DNA of 55,509 bases from Saprospiraceae bacterium. Lineage in GTDB: Bacteria; Bacteroidota; Bacteroidia; Chitinophagales; Saprospiraceae. The DNA lies in the NCBI GenBank assembly GCA_025056735.1, contig JANWVR010000045.1, positions 1 to 55,509 on the forward strand. Reading direction: 5' to 3'. The notes beneath the pieces are model-generated. The model was not told the DNA's origin and ran no database searches. It saw only the letters and a list, made by a program, of their open reading frames with translations. Within the stretch, counting starts at the first letter, position 1. Every line of letters starts with the position of its first letter. A program made the translations under genes and the position numbers. Below are positions 51,455 to 55,509 of this stretch, one piece after another.

Positions 51455-51490
51455 CAAGGAAGGCGAGGTTTGGTTGCCTCGCCTTCCTTG
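51455..51490 (-). terminator. Strong hairpin between subunit IV and SCO-like genes
   Basis: Perfect 14-bp inverted repeat CAAGGAAGGCGAGG (51455-51468) / CCTCGCCTTCCTTG (51477-51490), eight-base loop, starting nine bases after the subunit IV stop. On the minus strand it is followed by TTTAGAC, so the T-run is weak. It may attenuate transcription into the assembly genes or protect the 3' end of the structural part. Confidence 0.65.
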
Positions 51491-51499
51491 CTATCCTTT

Positions 51500-51943
51500 T
51501 TAGCCTTTAGTGGTTGAATAGTATTTCGCGCCCGGCAACCGATACATTCCTTGCGGTTTACTCGGTGCTGGCTTCACCACCTCTTCGTTTTTCTTGCGAA
51601 TCAGCTCTCGGCGCTTGCCCCAAGAGTCGCCCTCCTGGAAGAACGCGATAATTGCCCAAACCAGCAGTAGGGTCGGCAAAAGTACACTCATAACTAAGCC
51701 TCTCACTTCATAAGCCATATGCATAAAGTAGAAGACGATGAAATAGGCCTTGTACAGGGAGAAGCCCACCATAAGCAGCATATATAGATAGTGGCCAAAG
51801 CCTTCTGTAAATCGAATACCGTGAACTAAGTGGCCTTTGGCCAACAGAGCTACTAAAACTTCAACTACTGTGATTACCCCCAAGATCATAAGGCCACGGA
51901 AAACTAAGGCCTTTTGCTCTTCATACGTCTGATGTCCAGCCAT
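51500..51943 (-). CDS. Cytochrome c oxidase subunit IV
   Basis: 147 residues with three membrane helices (GLMILGVITVVEVLVALLA, YLYMLLMVGFSLYKAYFIVFYFMH, VLLPTLLLVWAIIAFF). The segment LYKAYFIVFYFMHMAYE is the conserved core of prokaryotic COX4-type subunits. The C-terminal tail is long, basic and Pro-rich (about 40 residues). Small structural subunit of the haem-copper oxidase. A strong hairpin follows its stop codon. Confidence 0.85.
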   Translation of the reverse strand: MAGHQTYEEQKALVFRGLMILGVITVVEVLVALLAKGHLVHGIRFTEGFGHYLYMLLMVGFSLYKAYFIVFYFMHMAYEVRGLVMSVLLPTLLLVWAIIAFFQEGDSWGKRRELIRKKNEEVVKPAPSKPQGMYRLPGAKYYSTTKG

Positions 51944-51996
51944 AGAAATGGAATTAAGCGCTGTTTGAATTAGAATAAACGATATGTATTCCTAAA

Positions 51997-52875
51997 TTAG
52001 AGCAGGTAAAAAACTAAGAAAACGAATACCCAAACTAAGTCTACGAAGTGCCAGTAAAGGCCGATTTTTTCTACCATTTCATAGCCGTTTCGACGAGCCA
52101 CATAGAGGCCGCTGGCAGCATTGATCATGATAATGGTCAGAAAAACAACGCCCGAAAACACGTGAAAGCCATGGAAACCCGTGATGAAAAAGAATAGAGC
52201 ACCAAAGGCTTTTGGCCCGAGACCCGCCTCCATAACTTGACCGGCATACTCACCCGTCGTGTATTTGACGAGCGGAATCTCAAACTTACCATTGTGTTTG
52301 TGCAGCAGATAGTTATCGCCTTTTGCGAACGTTTTAAGTTTACCGTCCGGAGTGCGCATTTCAGAACCGTCTGGGTTCAAATACACACCGTCGGCAATGT
52401 GGCGGCTGAATGGGTTTTCCGAGAGGGTCATGTGCTCCTTTGCAATGAGTGTTGTCCATTCATATGCCTGGCAGCCCAAGAAAGTAATACCGCCCAAAAT
52501 GGTCAGAAACATCCAGAAAACCACCCCATTTTTATTTTCCCGATGCCCTTCCTGCACAGCACGCACCATGGTGACTGAGCTGAAGATGAGCACGAAGGTC
52601 ATGATGGTTACGAAAATCAGCGGCAGGTGCCCCTCTACAAACGGAAAGGACGAAAAAACGAAATCTGCTTCCGGCCAGGTAGGGGTACTAAAACGCAATG
52701 CTCCATAAGCGATAAGGAATCCCGCGAAGGTAAAGGCATCTGACAGCAGAAAATACCACATCATCAGTTTGCCATAACTGGCTTTAAACGGCTCTTTGGC
52801 ACCTTCCCAGGCGCTTCCGTTATCCTGATGGAGAGCATCTGTCTCGTGTGCGTGTGCTACAGAAGTATCTGCCAT
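51997..52875 (-). CDS. Cytochrome c oxidase subunit III, with loop insertion
   Basis: 292 residues with five membrane helices. Family segments are YGKLMMWYFLLSDAFTFAGFLIAY, ILGGITFLGCQAYEW, FFFITGFHGFHVFSGVVFL and GLYWHFVDLVWVFVFLVFYLL. Between helices three and four lies a hydrophilic insertion of about 65 residues (roughly 150-212; DGVYLNPDGSEMRTPDG, then NYLLHKHNGKFEIPLV). It is probably periplasmic. Second of two adjacent subunit III genes. GAACTTTG about 43 bases upstream of the start is one base from the -7 consensus. Confidence 0.9.
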   Translation of the reverse strand: MADTSVAHAHETDALHQDNGSAWEGAKEPFKASYGKLMMWYFLLSDAFTFAGFLIAYGALRFSTPTWPEADFVFSSFPFVEGHLPLIFVTIMTFVLIFSSVTMVRAVQEGHRENKNGVVFWMFLTILGGITFLGCQAYEWTTLIAKEHMTLSENPFSRHIADGVYLNPDGSEMRTPDGKLKTFAKGDNYLLHKHNGKFEIPLVKYTTGEYAGQVMEAGLGPKAFGALFFFITGFHGFHVFSGVVFLTIIMINAASGLYVARRNGYEMVEKIGLYWHFVDLVWVFVFLVFYLL

Positions 52876-52930
52876 GTGTGATTTCGTATGATTGAGTCAA
52901 GTTTCAAATTCGCGGCCAAAGTTCGGTATA

Positions 52931-53512
52931 TCAGGGTGATTGAACCAAGAAGAAGATGAACAAATACACCCAGAGGATATCTACAAAATGCCAGTAATGC
53001 ACTACCAACTCAAAACGCAAGCGTCGGCGAGGTGTCGGTTTAAAGGGCAAAGCAAAAGCGTGAATCAGTGCAACTATGAGTGCTGTAACACCACCCAACA
53101 CGTGTAAGGCATGAATGCCGGAAATAACGTAAATGAATGAACTCGAAGGATTTACGGTAAAAGTAGCGCCCATAGCCGTCATCGCCTGCCAACCTGCATA
53201 TTGCAACACTACAAAAATAAGACCTAGCGCTAAGGTCGTCAGCAGCAAACTCTTATAAAGGCGCTCTATGCCGCGCATGAAGGCGCGGTAAGAGGCATGC
53301 AGCGTCAGGCTGCTGAGCAAGATCACCATCGTGCTCAGCCAGAAAACGTCCGGCAGTCTGAATTCATACCAGTTACCCGCCGCTCTCCGCACTAAATATG
53401 CACTCGTGAAGGCACCAAACATCATGATAATAGTGGCGATGCCCACCCATAGCGCAAACTTGAGCGGATGGATATTGTTGCTGCGATATTCTCTCTGAAC
53501 TATTTGCGACAT
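52931..53512 (-). CDS. Cytochrome c oxidase subunit III (first copy, short)
   Basis: 193 residues with five membrane helices. FALWVGIATIIMMFGAFTSAYLVRR, NWYEFRLPDVFWLST, IYVISGIHALHVLGGVTALIV and VVHYWHFVDILWVYLFIFF are the subunit III core. Two consecutive subunit III genes are normal for Bacteroidota oxidase clusters. It differs strongly in sequence from its neighbour and lacks the loop insertion. Confidence 0.9.
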   Translation of the reverse strand: MSQIVQREYRSNNIHPLKFALWVGIATIIMMFGAFTSAYLVRRAAGNWYEFRLPDVFWLSTMVILLSSLTLHASYRAFMRGIERLYKSLLLTTLALGLIFVVLQYAGWQAMTAMGATFTVNPSSSFIYVISGIHALHVLGGVTALIVALIHAFALPFKPTPRRRLRFELVVHYWHFVDILWVYLFIFFLVQSP

Positions 53513-53624
53513 GATTTTCTCTTTGTAGGTAAAATCGCGTGCCTATTTTGGATTTATTCGCGAAAACCTGTTATTTTCAAATGAAAAAGCCGATATCTCA
53601 TCAACTTAGCGGCTAAATATCCAT

Positions 53625-54569
53625 TCAAAGTGAACCTCCCGAAAGCATCACATCGGCCAGAACAACCAAAAGGGAGAATGGGAGATGCAGAAAAGAAACG
53701 AACATTTGCCGACGAGCGGCTTGTTCTGTACATGTTCGATACAACGCCCAGCATTTACCTGCAAAATAGCCGTTGATAAGGCACAGAGCCAGCATAGCCC
53801 ACAGGCTGATGAGGCCAGCGCCATATCCCAATACGGCGTTTAGAAACAACAAAAGGCAAAAACCAAACGAGAGCAACCCTACCATTGGCGTTTTTCGCCC
53901 TTCTCGAGTGGGCAATAGATAGAAGCCCGCGCGTCTATAGTCCTCATCGGCCACCCATGCTACTGCCCAAAAGTGCGGGAACTGCCACAGAAACTGTAAG
54001 ATAAAAAGCATAGAAGCAGTATGGCTCCAACTTCCTTCCCACGCTACAGCGCCAATCACCACCGGCAGGGCGCCCGGAATGGCGCCAACCAGAACCGATA
54101 ACGAGGAATAACGCTTCAGTGGCGTATAGAGAAAAGCGTACGTTACTAAGGAAAGCGTACCTAAGAAGCCCGTTAGTGGATTGAAGAAAGCCAGAGCGCT
54201 AAGCCCACCCACCGCCATAAGGCCAGCCAGAAGCACTGCCTGGGATACGCTCATACGCCCCGCCGCTACCGGGCGATTAGCAGTGCGTTTCATCAGAACA
54301 TCATATTCGCGCTCCAGCACCTGATTGAGCGCATTGGCAGCACCCGTTACTAAAAAACCGCCCATGGCCAGCAGGAGCCAGGCGCTCCAGGCTGCCTGGC
54401 TCCCTCCTACGATGCCAAAGGATATGAGTGCCGAGAAAAGCACCATCAGCGAAAGCCGAAATTTCACCAACAGAGCCCAGTCGCGCACCCATTGCCGCGA
54501 ATAAGAAGTAGCAGAGACGCCGGACGAGTCGGCTGCAGCGGACTTGCGGGATGGAACCATTGGGCGCAT
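53625..54569 (-). CDS. ctaB: Protohaem IX farnesyltransferase (haem O synthase)
   Basis: 314 residues from ATG 54569 (ATG 54560 possible). Nine or so membrane helices. The UbiA-family prenyl-diphosphate site NALNQVLEREYDVLMKRT (NxxxDxxxD-like) and the second loop ADEDYRRAGFYLLP are present, with PLKRYSSLSVLVGAIPGALP between them. It converts haem B to haem O for the oxidase. The longest open frame begins inside coxA and was cut back; the gap to the coxA stop is then 37 bp. Confidence 0.93.
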   Translation of the reverse strand: MRPMVPSRKSAAADSSGVSATSYSRQWVRDWALLVKFRLSLMVLFSALISFGIVGGSQAAWSAWLLLAMGGFLVTGAANALNQVLEREYDVLMKRTANRPVAAGRMSVSQAVLLAGLMAVGGLSALAFFNPLTGFLGTLSLVTYAFLYTPLKRYSSLSVLVGAIPGALPVVIGAVAWEGSWSHTASMLFILQFLWQFPHFWAVAWVADEDYRRAGFYLLPTREGRKTPMVGLLSFGFCLLLFLNAVLGYGAGLISLWAMLALCLINGYFAGKCWALYRTCTEQAARRQMFVSFLHLPFSLLVVLADVMLSGGSL

Positions 54570-54606
54570 GAAGTGTGTCTGCTTCTCTCGCTTTTTCTTG
54601 TCAAAA

Positions 54607-55509
54607 TCAGTGTCCGTGATCGTGCTCACCTTCGCGCAAGGGCACGTATTGCGGCACATACTCCTGTCCGCCTTTGCCGTAGTCATAGGCCCAGCGCTGT
54701 ACTGCCGGAATCTTATCCGGCCAGTTGCCGTGTCCCGGATTGATCGGCGTCGTCCATTCCAAAGTATTGGCGCCCCACGGGTTTTTCGTCGTCATCTTGC
54801 GACCGCTGAAGATGGAATAGAAGAAGTTAACTACGAAAACTACCTGCAGGAAGAAGACGATAATGGCGGCAACCGTGATGAACTGGTTCAGCTCCGTAAA
54901 GTGGCGGAACGAGTCGAACGAAGCGCCACCGTCGTAATAGCGACGCGGAACGCCAGCCATACCCGTGTAGTGCATCGGCCAGAAAACTGCATATGCGCCA
55001 ATCATGGTGCCCCAGAAGTGAATTTTGCCCAGCGTCTCGTTCATGAAACGCCCGAACATCTTAGGGAACCAGTGATAGATGCCCGCAAACATGCCAAAGA
55101 ACGCCGCCACGCCCATGACGATGTGGAAGTGCGCCACCACAAAATAGGTATCGTGCAGTTGCACGTCAATAGCCGAGTTACCGAGGAATATACCCGTCAG
55201 ACCGCCCGAAATGAACAGCGATACGAAGCCCAGCGCAAACAGGCTGGCGGAGTTAAAGCGGAAGTTCGAGCCGTAAACGGTGGATATCCAGTTGAACACT
55301 TTCACCGCAGAAGGCACTGCGATAATCAGCGTGAATACCACAAAGAAGTTACTAATGAACGGATTCACGCCCGCCATAAACATATGGTGCGCCCACACGA
55401 TGAACGACAGGAAGGCAATAGCCAGCATCGAGAGCACCATCGCGCGATAGCCGAAAATAGGCTTGCGCGCATGTACCGAAAGCACCTCCGACACAATACC
55501 CATCGCCGG
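54607..55509 (-). CDS. Cytochrome c oxidase subunit I, C-terminal part (cut by window edge)
   Basis: About 300 residues; the frame stays open to the right edge. WAHHMFMAG supplies the two adjacent CuB histidines and HDTYFVVAHFHIVMG the haem a3 and haem a ligands. GNSAIDVQLHDTYF and the end of helix X are normal. The part with the cross-linked His-Tyr lies outside the window. Catalytic subunit of an aa3-type oxidase. The tail (PLREGEHDHGH) is His-rich. First visible gene of the minus-strand oxidase operon. Confidence 0.95.
   Translation of the reverse strand, partial: PAMGIVSEVLSVHARKPIFGYRAMVLSMLAIAFLSFIVWAHHMFMAGVNPFISNFFVVFTLIIAVPSAVKVFNWISTVYGSNFRFNSASLFALGFVSLFISGGLTGIFLGNSAIDVQLHDTYFVVAHFHIVMGVAAFFGMFAGIYHWFPKMFGRFMNETLGKIHFWGTMIGAYAVFWPMHYTGMAGVPRRYYDGGASFDSFRHFTELNQFITVAAIIVFFLQVVFVVNFFYSIFSGRKMTTKNPWGANTLEWTTPINPGHGNWPDKIPAVQRWAYDYGKGGQEYVPQYVPLREGEHDHGH

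Overview
The window reads as chromosomal DNA of a GC-rich member of the Bacteroidota. Supporting signs are a gingipain-like type IX secretion sortase (PorU), a secreted subtilase with a type IX C-terminal sorting domain, the Bacteroidota lptE-like / TPR-like / secG cluster, the two-subunit-III cytochrome oxidase cluster, a lycopene cyclase, and several promoters with the Bacteroidota -7 element TAnnTTTG. Ribosome binding sites of Shine-Dalgarno type are largely absent. I cannot name the genus; a Saprospiria- or Chitinophagia-like lineage is a guess. I see no tRNA, rRNA, CRISPR array or prophage. The only mobile-element trace is a probable transposase N-terminus cut by the left edge.

Layout. 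1-8.7 kb: transposase fragment, small membrane protein, Mg2+ P-type ATPase, a secreted GH3/beta-lactamase-fold fusion, a CPA2 cation/proton antiporter and a DUF6544 protein. 8.8-14 kb: BatA-like VWA protein, convergent secreted subtilase, then divergent rpiB and a secreted M28 peptidase. 14-18.7 kb: a lone oligopeptide-type ABC permease, a GT-C glycosyltransferase, moxR and yidD. 18.7-25.4 kb (minus): parE, and the unit porU / small protein / yraN. 25.7-29.6 kb: two GT2 glycosyltransferases and guaA. 29.7-31.4 kb: lptE-like lipoprotein, TPR-like protein, secG. 31.5-36 kb: GH73-type glucosaminidase, then a sugar kinase / pfkA / glmM run that handles hexose and amino-sugar phosphates. 36-41.5 kb: a two-gene NAD-linked, cysteine-type formate dehydrogenase and paaG. 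41.6-48 kb: TlpA-like lipoprotein, crtY, a two-domain N-acyltransferase, aat, a 2H phosphoesterase and a beta-barrel protein. 48-55.5 kb (minus): a second GT-C transferase, then the distal part of a cytochrome c oxidase operon (coxA end, ctaB, two subunits III, subunit IV, a degenerate SCO-like protein, DUF420, a CPMC membrane protein).

The most unusual feature is a family of tandem heptanucleotide repeats (pyrimidine strand CATTTTT / CACTTTT / CACTTCC) at six places between 15.5 and 29.8 kb. The four purine-sense arrays each contain the TGA stop codon of a gene (yidD, porU, a GT2 gene, guaA). The two pyrimidine-sense arrays lie just before a start codon, and one of them tiles 17 heptamers in phase up to the lptE-like ATG. 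Other points worth a second look are an acyltransferase half without its catalytic histidine, an SCO-like protein without its copper cysteines, a phosphofructokinase with Asn in the GGDG loop, a strong hairpin inside the oxidase operon, promoters almost touching start codons, and leucine TTA codons that are nearly always followed by G.
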